Below are positions 7,754 to 15,542 of a DNA stretch of 26,611 bases, piece after piece. The stretch is from H111-94 sp034436045 (lineage in GTDB: Bacteria; Chloroflexota; Ktedonobacteria; Ktedonobacterales; Ktedonobacteraceae), in contig DAOTVZ010000260.1 of NCBI GenBank assembly GCA_034436045.1, positions 1-26,611 on the forward strand, read 5' to 3'. The notes beneath the pieces were generated by a model that saw only the letters and a program-made list of their open reading frames with translations, was not told the origin of the DNA and did not search any database. Each line of letters opens with the position of its first letter. The first letter of the stretch is position 1. Made by a program: the position numbers and the translations under genes.

Positions 7754-9760
7754 ATGGCTGGTCAATATCAGTATCTCTTTACACCCATGCGCATCGGACA
7801 AACTATTGTACCCAACCGCATCGTCTTTGCCGCGCACCTGACGAATCTTTCCGAGGATAATCTGCCGGGACCGCGCCTGACTGCGTATTACGCGGAACGG
7901 GCGAAGGGCGGCAGCGGCCTGATTATTACAGAGGAACAATCGGTGCATCCAAGCGATTGGGCCTATCAAAAGCTCATACATGGCTTTGACCCGCGCGTGA
8001 TTCCTGGCTATCGGCGCATGACGCGCGCTGTCCACGAATATGGTACGCGCATCTTTGCCCAGATCAATCATAACGGTATGCAGGCCAGTAGTATCTACTC
8101 GCGCCGTCCCGTCATCGGCCCCTCGCCGTTACCCGACCCGATTCACCGCGAGATGTGCAAAGAGGCCGAGCCGGAAGAGATCGCTGAAATCGTGCGTGGC
8201 TACGCACTGGTGGCCCGCCACGTGCGCGAGGGCGGCTTTGACGGGGCCGAACTGCAATCCTCACATAGCTCGCTGATACGTCAGTTCTTCTCGCCCTACT
8301 ACAACCGGCGCACCGACGACTACGGCGGTTCATTGGAGAACCGTATGCGCTTCGCCCTTGAGGTCATCCAGGCCGTTCGCGCCGAGGTGGGGCGCGACTT
8401 CACGCTTGGCATCCGCCTCTGTGGCGATGAACTGATTCCGGCAGGACTGACGCTCGACGATGTGCGTGAGATCGCAGTACGCCTGGAAGCCACCGGTCAG
8501 CTAGACTTCATCAATACCAGTATCGGCGAGTTTCACAACCTCTACATGGTCGAAGGCTCAATGCATACACCGCCGGGCTATCAACTCTTCGTCTCGGCCA
8601 ACATCCGCGAGGCCGTCAAGCTGCCCGTCTTCTGCACTGGACGCATCAAAGACCCTGTGCAGGCCGAACGCATCCTGCGCGAAGGGCTGGCGGACATGGT
8701 TGACGTGGTGCGCGGCCAGATTTGCGACCCACATTTTGCCCGCAAAGCGCGTGAAGGCCATACCGAGTCTATCCGCCTCTGCATCTCCTGTAATCAGTAT
8801 TGCATCGGGCGCATGGGCCTCAACCTGAGCCTGGGCTGCATTCAGACACCCGCCACCGGCAATGAACAAAAATATCCACCCGTCACTGTCATACGCGCTC
8901 TCAGCAAGCCGCCACTGGTAATCGTGGTTGGCGGCGGCCCCGGCGGTATGCAGGCAGCAAAAGTGGCGGCACAACGCGGCTTCCGCGTCCGGCTCTACGA
9001 GAAGCAGCACGAGTTGGGCGGGCAGATCAATCTGATCGTGCGCGTGCCCAATCGGGTCGAGTTCGGCGACGCCGCCCGCAACCTGCAACGCGAACTTCAC
9101 GAACTGGGCGTTGAGATTCGGACCGGCGTTGAGGTCACGGCAGAGATGGTTGAGCGCGAACAGCCTGCCGCCGTGATTCTCGCCATCGGTTCACTGCCGA
9201 CGCTGCCACCGGTTCCCGGCGCAGACCTGCCGCACGTCGCTACGGTCTGGCAGGTGCTACAGGGCGAGAAGACGGCGCAACCTGGTGAGCGCGTGATGGT
9301 CTTCGACCAGGTCGGCTTCCACCAGGCCACAGGCACCGCCGAACTACTGGCTGAGAAGGGCTGTCAGGTAGAGGTGGTCACGCCACAGTTCTACGTCGGC
9401 GGCGACCTCGGCATCACGCTGGACATGGAGCTGTGGTATCGCCGTGCCCTCGCCAGAGGCATGGAGCTTACCCCCAACTACTTCTTAGCCGGACTTGGCC
9501 CCAATAGCGCCACCATTATCAACAATTATACCGGTCAGGCACGCCAGATTGAGAACCTGGCGCTGGCCGTGCTGGTCGTGCCACAGGTCGCCAACGAGAC
9601 GCTTTATCATCAACTGCAAGGTAAAGTCAAACAACTCTACCGCGTCGGCGATTGCCTCACACCTCGCCGCGTCGAACATGCCATTCTGGATGGAGAGCGC
9701 GTAGCACGAGCACTAGAACCGTCACCGATAGCTGCACAAAAGCCCAAATATGTGACTTAA
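7754..9760 (+). CDS. OYE/FadH-family flavin oxidoreductase with 4Fe-4S site, mycofactocin-associated type (paralogue 2)
   Basis: This 668-residue paralogue has the same three-part architecture. Its barrel contains NRIVFAAHLTNLSEDN, FAQINHNGMQ and FFSPYYNRRTDDYGG. Cys343, 346, 350 and 362 form the iron-sulphur motif at the same positions as in the upstream copy. VVGGGPGGM at about 391-399 begins the FAD/NAD(P) module. The barrel active site keeps His171 in LQSSHSSLIRQF. A ribosome site, AGGAGC, sits 6-7 bases before ATG 7754. The 83-base gap after the first paralogue has no evident terminator, so both are probably one operon made by tandem duplication and divergence. They could form a two-enzyme electron relay or act on different enones; neither can be decided from sequence. 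Confidence 0.85.
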   Translation: MAGQYQYLFTPMRIGQTIVPNRIVFAAHLTNLSEDNLPGPRLTAYYAERAKGGSGLIITEEQSVHPSDWAYQKLIHGFDPRVIPGYRRMTRAVHEYGTRIFAQINHNGMQASSIYSRRPVIGPSPLPDPIHREMCKEAEPEEIAEIVRGYALVARHVREGGFDGAELQSSHSSLIRQFFSPYYNRRTDDYGGSLENRMRFALEVIQAVRAEVGRDFTLGIRLCGDELIPAGLTLDDVREIAVRLEATGQLDFINTSIGEFHNLYMVEGSMHTPPGYQLFVSANIREAVKLPVFCTGRIKDPVQAERILREGLADMVDVVRGQICDPHFARKAREGHTESIRLCISCNQYCIGRMGLNLSLGCIQTPATGNEQKYPPVTVIRALSKPPLVIVVGGGPGGMQAAKVAAQRGFRVRLYEKQHELGGQINLIVRVPNRVEFGDAARNLQRELHELGVEIRTGVEVTAEMVEREQPAAVILAIGSLPTLPPVPGADLPHVATVWQVLQGEKTAQPGERVMVFDQVGFHQATGTAELLAEKGCQVEVVTPQFYVGGDLGITLDMELWYRRALARGMELTPNYFLAGLGPNSATIINNYTGQARQIENLALAVLVVPQVANETLYHQLQGKVKQLYRVGDCLTPRRVEHAILDGERVARALEPSPIAAQKPKYVT

Positions 9761-9811
9761 TAAAATAATACATATCGAATGTTGGGACTAAAAATAGAAT
9801 AAAGGGGAGCA

Positions 9812-10679
9812 ATGCGATTAGAAAGACAACAGCTTGGCCAATATCGTTTCCTTCGGCCTCTCGTAGTTGGAGGGATGAGCGACACCTATCTCGCAGAAAC
9901 AATGACTATACCATCGCGCAAGGTAGCCATTAAAATATTGTGTTTGACCCATCTTCTTCGTTCTCCAGAACCAGAGGTGGAACGGCGCTTCCTGGGTCAG
10001 ATTGAGGCTATCTCCCAGCTTCAACACCCATTTATTGTGCCCATCCATGACTATGGTCAGGTAATGCTCCGCGATGAAAGCTATTTCTATATCACCATGC
10101 CTTTTTTCTCGGAAGGATCTCTTCGTGAGTGGTGGAAGAGGCAGTTGGACAGCAAAGCTGAACCGGTTCTCCCCCCAGGAAGTAGCGCACATGATACAAC
10201 AGGCTGCTGACGCGCTCCAGTATGCACATGACCGACATATTATCCATCAGCATATTCAATTGTCTAATTTCCTTGTGCGTAGTCAGAAAGATAGTTCCCT
10301 TCTTCCCGACCTGCTCCTGACCGATTTTGTCACAACTGAATTTGGCAGGTTGTCGCCCTGGCCTGCGCCGTTCTCACTCTCACCCTATATCGCTCCTGAA
10401 CAACTGCGGGGGAAAGCCGTTCCGGCAAGCGATCAATATGCGCTGGCAAGTATAGCCTATCAACTCCTCACAGGCCATTTTTGCGTTTCCCTCCATGTTA
10501 GAGAGTCTCCTTCACTTTCTATCCTCATGGTTCAACCCCCGCCGCCGAGCATATTTCAGCCACACTTATCGTCCGCTCTTGATGCGGTACTTCTGCGCGC
10601 CCTCAGCAAAAAGTCGGAGGAACGTTTTGCCTCGATCACCGGATTTTCACACGCTTTCCAGCAAGCCTGGCATATCTAG
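9812..10679 (+). pseudogene. Frameshifted Ser/Thr protein kinase-like gene (pseudokinase)
   Basis: A kinase fold is split over two frames. Frame one (9812-10210, ribosome site AGGGGAGC) gives a degenerate glycine loop, VVGGMSDTYLAE, the lysine in VAIKIL (Lys41) and ITMPFFSEGSLREWW at the hinge. Frame two (open to 10679) resumes with FSPQEVAHMIQQAADALQYA, the APE motif YIAPEQL and a C-lobe ending QQAWHI. Removing one C from the C6 run at 10171-10176 joins them. Besides the frameshift, the catalytic loop reads HQHIQLSN instead of HRDIKPSN, so the catalytic Asp and the following Lys are lost, and DFG is replaced by DFV. Even the repaired protein would be a pseudokinase. A homopolymer sequencing error could explain the shift, but not the substitutions. 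Confidence 0.8.
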
Positions 10680-10889
10680 CGCCTTCCCCTATTTGCGTTA
10701 TAGCAGACGGCGACCCCATTCCACTGCCAGGCGTTGCTACCTGAGAGACCCGTTATTTGAGAATACTGCGACTGCATCTGTCACTCCTTGCGAAAAATAT
10801 ATGTTGCTCATCGGCAGCCTGAATTGGTGAGTTCAAGAGCGTAACTTTTCTTCAGTTTTTCCGAATTGATAGCTGACGAAAAGAATAGC

Positions 10890-10919
10890 TTGACAGAGAA
10901 GAACATATGTTCGTATACT
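10890..10919 (+). promoter_or_regulatory. Consensus promoter overlapping a LexA-type SOS box
   Basis: A perfect -35 TTGACA (10890-10895), an 18-base spacer and TATACT (10914-10919) stand before the gene at 10948. The spacer holds the perfect palindrome GAACATATGTTC at 10901-10912, followed by G. This matches the GAAC-N4-GTTC form bound by LexA/DinR in Gram-positive and related bacteria. A repressor sitting between -35 and -10 would block polymerase, so the downstream gene is probably induced by DNA damage. Confidence 0.7.
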
Positions 10920-10947
10920 TGCTATGACAATACGAAGGAGAACGCCG

Positions 10948-11316
10948 ATGGCATCGACAAAGCTGGCGCTTGACCCCGAAACATTGCGTCGTCACTGGCA
11001 AGCTCGCTGCGAGCAGGGCGATTTCAGCAGTGCCGTTCTCGGCCTGGGTACCCTGCACGTCTTTGGTCGCACGGACAAGACACCTATCTACTTTCCGCGC
11101 CTTGCCTCACTGGCTACCATCCATACATTATATCCCGATGAGCAATGGGCTATTCGCATCGCGCGCAATCTTATTCTGGCTGCGCGTTCCTCGCAGCGTC
11201 CCGTGCTGGCAACTCTGCCCCATCCGGCGGATGAGGAATATGTCGCACAACCCATCGAGGAATTTGACCCACAACTGGAAAGCATCTTTATTCTGGATGC
11301 CACCAGCGCAGTATAA
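10948..11316 (+). CDS. Protein of unknown function with predicted SOS (LexA) control
   Basis: ATG 10948 follows AAGGAG at 7 bases and is preferred over ATG 10924, which lies upstream of that ribosome site. The 122-residue product (MASTKLALDPETLRRHWQAR...) is soluble, has no signal peptide or membrane helix, and carries a helix-like N-terminus, a central segment rich in Leu, Tyr and Arg (TDKTPIYFPRLASLATIHTL), and an acidic C-terminus. I do not recognise a family. Its interest comes from its promoter, which contains a perfect LexA-type palindrome. Known SOS genes in similar settings include cell-division inhibitors, mutasome accessory factors and small toxins, but none of these is shown here. 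It is monocistronic, with hairpins after the stop. Confidence 0.75.
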   Translation: MASTKLALDPETLRRHWQARCEQGDFSSAVLGLGTLHVFGRTDKTPIYFPRLASLATIHTLYPDEQWAIRIARNLILAARSSQRPVLATLPHPADEEYVAQPIEEFDPQLESIFILDATSAV

Positions 11317-11335
11317 ATTTTTCTCTGAATCCAAC

Positions 11336-11376
11336 CGGCGACCAGGAGAGCAAAAAGGAAGTTCTCCTGGTCGCCG
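11336..11376. terminator. 14-bp hairpin between convergent genes
   Basis: Arms 11336-11349 (CGGCGACCAGGAGA) and 11363-11376 are exact reverse complements with a 13-base loop that is purine-rich on the + strand. A second, shorter pair (AAGGATGT at 11392-11399 with ACATCCTT at 11412-11419) follows. Both lie between the ends of the SOS-box gene and the copper oxidase gene, consistent with bidirectional termination. Confidence 0.6.
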
Positions 11377-11446
11377 ACCGATTTCAACGATAAGGATGTT
11401 CTCTCTGCTAGACATCCTTTCTCAATGATACTTTGTTACCACACAG

Positions 11447-12601
11447 TTACGGTGTAACTTTGAGCATGCCGAGCGCGCCCTTACCCACATCAGCGAATGA
11501 GTGTGTCACGAACGGGTACAATCCGGCCTGTGGTATCGTGAGTTCTACTACTACACCACCGCCGGGGGGAACCGTGACAGTCTGATCGCCCACCATATGG
11601 TTCGCCGGGTTGCCGTCAATATAGGTATCGCTGAAGATGGCCCCGATAACGTGGAAGGCTGAGAACAGCGTTGGCCCCGCGTTCACGATAAAGATGCGAA
11701 TGCGTTGCCCAGCTTTGGCAATCAGTGGACTGGTTTTGTACTGATTGACATAGCCATTAAAGACCACATAGTCAGGATTGCCAGCATTCAGCTTATTCGG
11801 GTCAACTGCGTATGACCCATCCGGGAGCCGGGTCGTATAGAATTCGCTTTGTACCAGCACAAACTCTTTAGCAGGCGTCCAGCCCTGAGCCGGGTCAACG
11901 ATGATAGCTCCATACATACCATTAGCCATATGATAGATGACGGTCGGCGCGCCACAGTGATACATGAAGACACCAGGATAGTTGGCTTTCCAATCGAAGG
12001 AAAAGCTTTTGCCGGGTGCAACGTCCTGATAGTTCACGCTCCAGGGCGTCTGCGCCGCGTGGAAGTCAATAGAGTGCGGCATGGTACCATCATTAACCAG
12101 GGTGAAGTGAACAGTTTGCCCCTGACGCACGCGCAGCACCGGGCCGGGGACAGTGCCATTAAACGTCCAGGCATGGTAGGCCACTCCCGGCGCAATAGAG
12201 AGAAGCACCTCTTTGACGGTCAGCGTTATATTGACTACGTTGCCCTGGGGCGTCGCTGGCGCTTGCGCATCGTAGAGTTGATGCGCTGGCGGAACGATTT
12301 GCTTCACGGGCACACTAACAGCGGCTGTACTCTGCGTAGCGGGGCTGGCGGCTGGGGAGTTGAGCCTACTGGCAATGTCCACCATACCGACCAGGATGAG
12401 TGCCAGAATCAATATTGCGGCAAAGACCGAAACCGTTACAAACAGCAGATCCCCTTGTTTCCGGCGCGGCGCTGTATAGGGAACATGTGCCGGGGCAGAC
12501 GTTCCCACACCATTTGCCATGCCGGTGGCGGCTCGCCCGTTCGTCTGAGCCGGGGAGACCTCTTCCGAACGCTGTTCGGACTCCCACAGTTGCTTGCTCA
12601 T
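11447..12601 (-). CDS. Membrane-anchored copper-containing nitrite reductase-like multicopper oxidase
   Basis: The 384-residue protein starts at ATG 12601 behind a strong GGAGAAGGAG site. Residues 51-75 form one transmembrane anchor, with the cupredoxin part outside. Two cupredoxin domains carry the NirK ligand set. His176, Cys216, His224 and Met229 suit type-1 copper (MPHS, YHCG, YHMANGM). His181, His215 and His367 suit type-2 copper (IDFH, MYHC, THSF). Asp179 and His317 (SAFHVIG) are the catalytic acid pair. Such enzymes reduce nitrite to NO in the periplasm or cell-wall zone. A two-domain laccase-like oxidase of the same fold is the alternative. No NO reductase, azurin or nitrite sensor lies nearby. 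It is transcribed divergently from the phosphoesterase. Confidence 0.8.
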   Translation of the reverse strand: MSKQLWESEQRSEEVSPAQTNGRAATGMANGVGTSAPAHVPYTAPRRKQGDLLFVTVSVFAAILILALILVGMVDIASRLNSPAASPATQSTAAVSVPVKQIVPPAHQLYDAQAPATPQGNVVNITLTVKEVLLSIAPGVAYHAWTFNGTVPGPVLRVRQGQTVHFTLVNDGTMPHSIDFHAAQTPWSVNYQDVAPGKSFSFDWKANYPGVFMYHCGAPTVIYHMANGMYGAIIVDPAQGWTPAKEFVLVQSEFYTTRLPDGSYAVDPNKLNAGNPDYVVFNGYVNQYKTSPLIAKAGQRIRIFIVNAGPTLFSAFHVIGAIFSDTYIDGNPANHMVGDQTVTVPPGGGVVVELTIPQAGLYPFVTHSFADVGKGALGMLKVTP

Positions 12602-12752
12602 TAGCCTTCTCCTTCTCCTCTCCACTTGAGGATCAATTCAGGTTAATAATTATCTTTAAACACAACAGTACTGTATGCTCGCTCCCGACGAACGCGACTT
12701 TTGTCACATATATTTCTTTGTGAGGAGACTGTGACCTGCCAGTCTCTTGAGA

Positions 12753-12781
12753 TTGACAATTTCGCCTCTCCGCCGTAGCAT
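12753..12781 (+). promoter_or_regulatory. Candidate promoter for the phosphoesterase gene
   Basis: TTGACA at 12753-12758, a 17-base spacer and TAGCAT at 12776-12781 lie about 75 bases before ATG 12857, in the intergenic region divergent from the copper oxidase. The -35 is perfect and the -10 matches at four of six positions. A 10-bp palindrome (ACAGTACTGT, 12665-12674) lies nearer the oxidase gene. Confidence 0.4.
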
Positions 12782-12856
12782 ACAAACAGGCAATATGCTT
12801 CGGGCATCGTTTTTGCTCTACCAAAGAGATTTTCTTGCTAGGAAGACCTTTTACGA

Positions 12857-13906
12857 ATGATACATTCAAGATTCGCGCGTATTCTGATAAGCATGCTCGT
12901 TGTACTACTTATCGCGCTACTGGTCGTGGATATAGCATATCAGATGCATAACCATACTACTCAATCAACAAGACCGCAAAGACAACCTACCGTCGGGACC
13001 CCCGCGACCGCGACTTCGACAGGCCAGCAAACACCATCTCAACAACAAACATCCACCGCTACAGCCGAACATGCCAATAAAACAGTCTTCCTGATCGTGA
13101 TGGAGAATGCTAACTGGTCTTCCATTTATGACAACCCTTCCGCGCCCTACATCAATAAAACGCTATTGCCAATGGCATCTTACGCGCGTCAGTATTACAA
13201 TCCACCCGATAATCATCCCAGCGAACCGAATTATCTCTGGTTGGAAGCAGGTACGAACTTTGGCATCTATAACGATAATGGCCCCTATGTAAATCACCTT
13301 GCTACCTCCATGCACCTTGTCACACTGCTCAATCGCGCCGGTATCTCGTGGAAAGCTTATGAAGAGGGCATTAGTGGCACCACCTGCCCGCTAAACAGTC
13401 AGGGCCTGTACGCTCCCAAACATAACCCGATGATCTTCTTCAACGATGTTACCGGCGACAATAATCTCGCCTCAGCCTACTGCATCGCACACGAACGGCC
13501 TTATAGCGAACTGACAAGCGACCTGGCCCATAACACGGTGGCGCGCTACAACTTCATCGCTCCTGACCTTTGTGATGACATGCATAATAGCTGCTTTCCC
13601 CTGTTCAACCCCATCCAGCAGGGTGACAACTGGCTTGCACAGCAGATACCGATGATTATGCGCTCACAGGCTTACCAAAATGGCGGTGTCATCTTCATCA
13701 CCTGGGATGAAGGTATTGGCGGCAATGGGCCTATCGGCATGATTGTTCTCTCACCTAACGCCAAAGGGCACGGCTACTCAAACAATATCTACTACACGCA
13801 TAGCTCTACACTACGCACGGTAGAAGAAATCTTTGGCGTCACGCCGTTGCTCGGTGCTGCGGCGCACGCAACCGACCTGAGCGATCTCTTCAAAAACTTC
13901 CCATAA
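12857..13906 (+). CDS. Membrane-anchored phosphoesterase (acid phosphatase / phospholipase C-like family)
   Basis: The 349-residue protein has a basic start and one N-terminal membrane helix (about residues 9-27), a Thr/Gln/Ser/Pro-rich spacer to about residue 70, and a phosphoesterase domain of the PF04185 type on the outer side. Characteristic elements are VFLIVMENANW near the start of the domain, NNPP/HPSEPNYLWLEAGT with the nucleophile-region loop, the FITWDEG metal-site motif and a final HSSTLRTVEEIFGV segment with the conserved His. Members cleave phosphomonoesters or phospholipid headgroups outside the cell. Substrate choice between acid phosphatase and phospholipase C cannot be read here. 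AGGAAG lies 11 bases before the ATG. Phosphate scavenging is a plausible role. Confidence 0.8.
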   Translation: MIHSRFARILISMLVVLLIALLVVDIAYQMHNHTTQSTRPQRQPTVGTPATATSTGQQTPSQQQTSTATAEHANKTVFLIVMENANWSSIYDNPSAPYINKTLLPMASYARQYYNPPDNHPSEPNYLWLEAGTNFGIYNDNGPYVNHLATSMHLVTLLNRAGISWKAYEEGISGTTCPLNSQGLYAPKHNPMIFFNDVTGDNNLASAYCIAHERPYSELTSDLAHNTVARYNFIAPDLCDDMHNSCFPLFNPIQQGDNWLAQQIPMIMRSQAYQNGGVIFITWDEGIGGNGPIGMIVLSPNAKGHGYSNNIYYTHSSTLRTVEEIFGVTPLLGAAAHATDLSDLFKNFP

Positions 13907-14053
13907 TAAAAGAGCACGGCGATTCCGGCCAGAATACTGACAGAGCTTAAAGTCTACCATGAGAGTGGGCATAAAATCCCTTCATCGGCGTGTTTCCTTC
14001 AAGAGAAATAGAAAACACAAATTATCTTGTGGAGATGCGAGGATAAATCACTC

Positions 14054-15013
14054 ATGGAAGATCATACAAACACTTATGGCGTTATCATCATAGGCTCAGG
14101 GCCAGCAGGCTACACCGCCGCTATCTATGCCGCGCGTGCTAATCTCTCCGTCCTGGTCCTGCAGGGCTATCAGGCCGGCGGTCAGTTAATGCTGACCAGC
14201 GAGGTAGAAAACTACCCCGGCTTTGCAGAAGGTATCCTGGGACCTGAATTGATGGATAAATTTGAGCAGCAGGCCCGCCGGTTCGGCGCAGAGATGATCG
14301 CCGAAGATGTTGTTGAAGTCGATTTTAGCCGCCGCCCTTTCGTGGTCAAGACAGATACCAACACCTATCTGGCAAAAGCTGTGATTATCGCCACCGGCGC
14401 AAGCGCCAAATGGCTGGGGCTGCCCAATGAGAAACGCTTGCAGGGGCATGGTGTGAGCGCATGTGCTACCTGCGACGGCTTCTTCTTCAAAAATAAAGAC
14501 GTGGTAGTAGTGGGCGGCGGCGATACCGCAATGGAAGAGGCCATCTTCCTGACACGCTACGCCAATCACGTGACGATTGTGCATCGCCGCGATAGTTTTC
14601 GTGCCAGTAAGATTATGCAGGATCGCGCACGCAACAATCCTAAGATCAGCATTCTGCTGGAGAATGAGGTTGCCGATATCCTGGGAGATAAAGAGGTGAC
14701 AGGCGTCTTACTCCGCAATACACGCACGAAAGAAGAACATTTCCTGCCCGTGCAGGGCGTCTTCATCGCCATCGGGCACCAGCCCAACACCGAGTTGTTC
14801 CGGGGTATCATCCACATGGATCACGCGGGCTACATCCTACCCAAACACCATACCATGACAAATATCCCCGGTGTCTTTGCCGCCGGCGATGTAACCGACC
14901 ATCGCTACCGTCAGGCCGTCACCGCCGCCGGGGATGGCTGCCGCGCCGCTATCGATGTCGAACGCTGGCTGGAGAGCCAGGGCGAGGATGTCGGCGTCGA
15001 GAACTGGAATTAA
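14054..15013 (+). CDS. trxB: Thioredoxin-disulphide reductase
   Basis: The 319-residue flavoprotein has the full family pattern. The FAD loop is GSGPAGYTAAIYAARA (about residues 14-29), the redox-active pair CATC is at 137-140 followed by DGFFF, the NADPH loop is VVGGGDTAMEEA near 152-163, and the C-terminal FAD motif is GVFAAGDV. It uses NADPH to reduce thioredoxin in the cytoplasm. ATG 14054 is chosen because the ring-binding motif then starts near residue 10, as usual; a TTG at 14027 would add nine atypical residues. AGGA lies about 11 bases upstream of the ATG, a slightly long spacing. No thioredoxin gene lies next to it. Confidence 0.95.
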   Translation: MEDHTNTYGVIIIGSGPAGYTAAIYAARANLSVLVLQGYQAGGQLMLTSEVENYPGFAEGILGPELMDKFEQQARRFGAEMIAEDVVEVDFSRRPFVVKTDTNTYLAKAVIIATGASAKWLGLPNEKRLQGHGVSACATCDGFFFKNKDVVVVGGGDTAMEEAIFLTRYANHVTIVHRRDSFRASKIMQDRARNNPKISILLENEVADILGDKEVTGVLLRNTRTKEEHFLPVQGVFIAIGHQPNTELFRGIIHMDHAGYILPKHHTMTNIPGVFAAGDVTDHRYRQAVTAAGDGCRAAIDVERWLESQGEDVGVENWN

Positions 15014-15126
15014 TGCATAAGTAGATTTACGAGTTATCAAGCCTATCGTGCGATTGATCGTGTGTCAACGTATAACCATCCATCCCTGTTGGAACATGAC
15101 GCAGTAAGTTCACAAAAGGATGCAGA

Positions 15127-15255
15127 ATGACAGGCGATCAATCGCGCTCCGCAATTCAACCAGAAGCTATAGTACCAACATTTTTAAGAACATATCAGCC
15201 ACATGTATGCAGTCAGGCAATCAGACTCCATTATAACTGGTGCCGGGTTTTCTGA
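15127..15255 (+). CDS. Possible 42-residue ORF
   Basis: An ATG follows AAAAGGATG at plausible spacing and opens a 42-codon frame to TGA 15253-15255. The product (MTGDQSRSAIQPEAIVPTFL...) has two Cys and an aromatic C-terminus (HYNWCRVF) but no recognisable motif. It sits in the long gap after trxB. The only argument is the ribosome site, so it may be chance. Confidence 0.2.
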   Translation: MTGDQSRSAIQPEAIVPTFLRTYQPHVCSQAIRLHYNWCRVF

Positions 15256-15286
15256 AAGCCCATCATCTGATGTATAAGCTTAATAA

Positions 15287-15305
15287 TTTACGAAAGTTTC
15301 GTAAA
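15287..15305. promoter_or_regulatory. LacI-operator-like palindrome, copy 1
   Basis: TTTACGAAAGTTTCGTAAA is a perfect palindrome of 9-bp arms around one central G. Its CGAAAGTTTCG core resembles operators of LacI-type carbohydrate regulators described in actinobacteria. A related palindrome lies at 15711-15729. Regulator and target are inferred. Confidence 0.4.
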
Positions 15306-15365
15306 AATAAGGGTGAGGGCTTGATTGATCACATCCCATGAACCCTTCCCATCAAATCGAGAACC

Positions 15366-15542
15366 CCGTAGGGGCGTGATTCATCACGCCCTGAATAAGG
15401 AACGACAGACAGGCAGGGCGTGATTCATCACGCCCCTACGCGATGAGGCCTTTGCCGGTTTCAAGCAAAAAATTCATTATCACGCTATGAGCGCGGCGCG
15501 GCGGACAGGCAGGGCGTGATTCATCACGCCCCTACGCGATAA
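15366..15542. repeat. Palindromic repeat cluster A (three copies)
   Basis: Three copies of GGCGTGATTCATCACGCC lie at 15373-15390, 15417-15434 and 15513-15530. Arms GGCGTGAT/ATCACGCC flank the two-base centre TC. Copy 1 is flanked by GTAGG on the left and CTGA on the right. Copies 2 and 3 have the flanks reversed (GGCAG on the left, CCTACGCGAT on the right) and are 96 bases apart. The pattern is that of a REP-like dispersed element. Confidence 0.8.

Noticed and set aside
8558..9100. 180-residue ORF antisense to the second OYE gene
   Set aside because: It lies entirely inside a well-supported gene on the opposite strand and has no recognisable domain.
5709..9760. A mycofactocin biosynthesis cluster
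   Set aside because: Only OYE-type proteins are present. No precursor peptide, radical SAM enzyme or chaperone gene is seen within the window.
11849..12604. 251-residue plus-strand ORF across the copper oxidase gene
   Set aside because: It is antisense to a gene with all copper ligands in place, and its product is basic and low-complexity.
14027..14053. Upstream TTG start for trxB
   Set aside because: The added residues are atypical for the family, and ATG 14054 gives the usual distance to the FAD motif.
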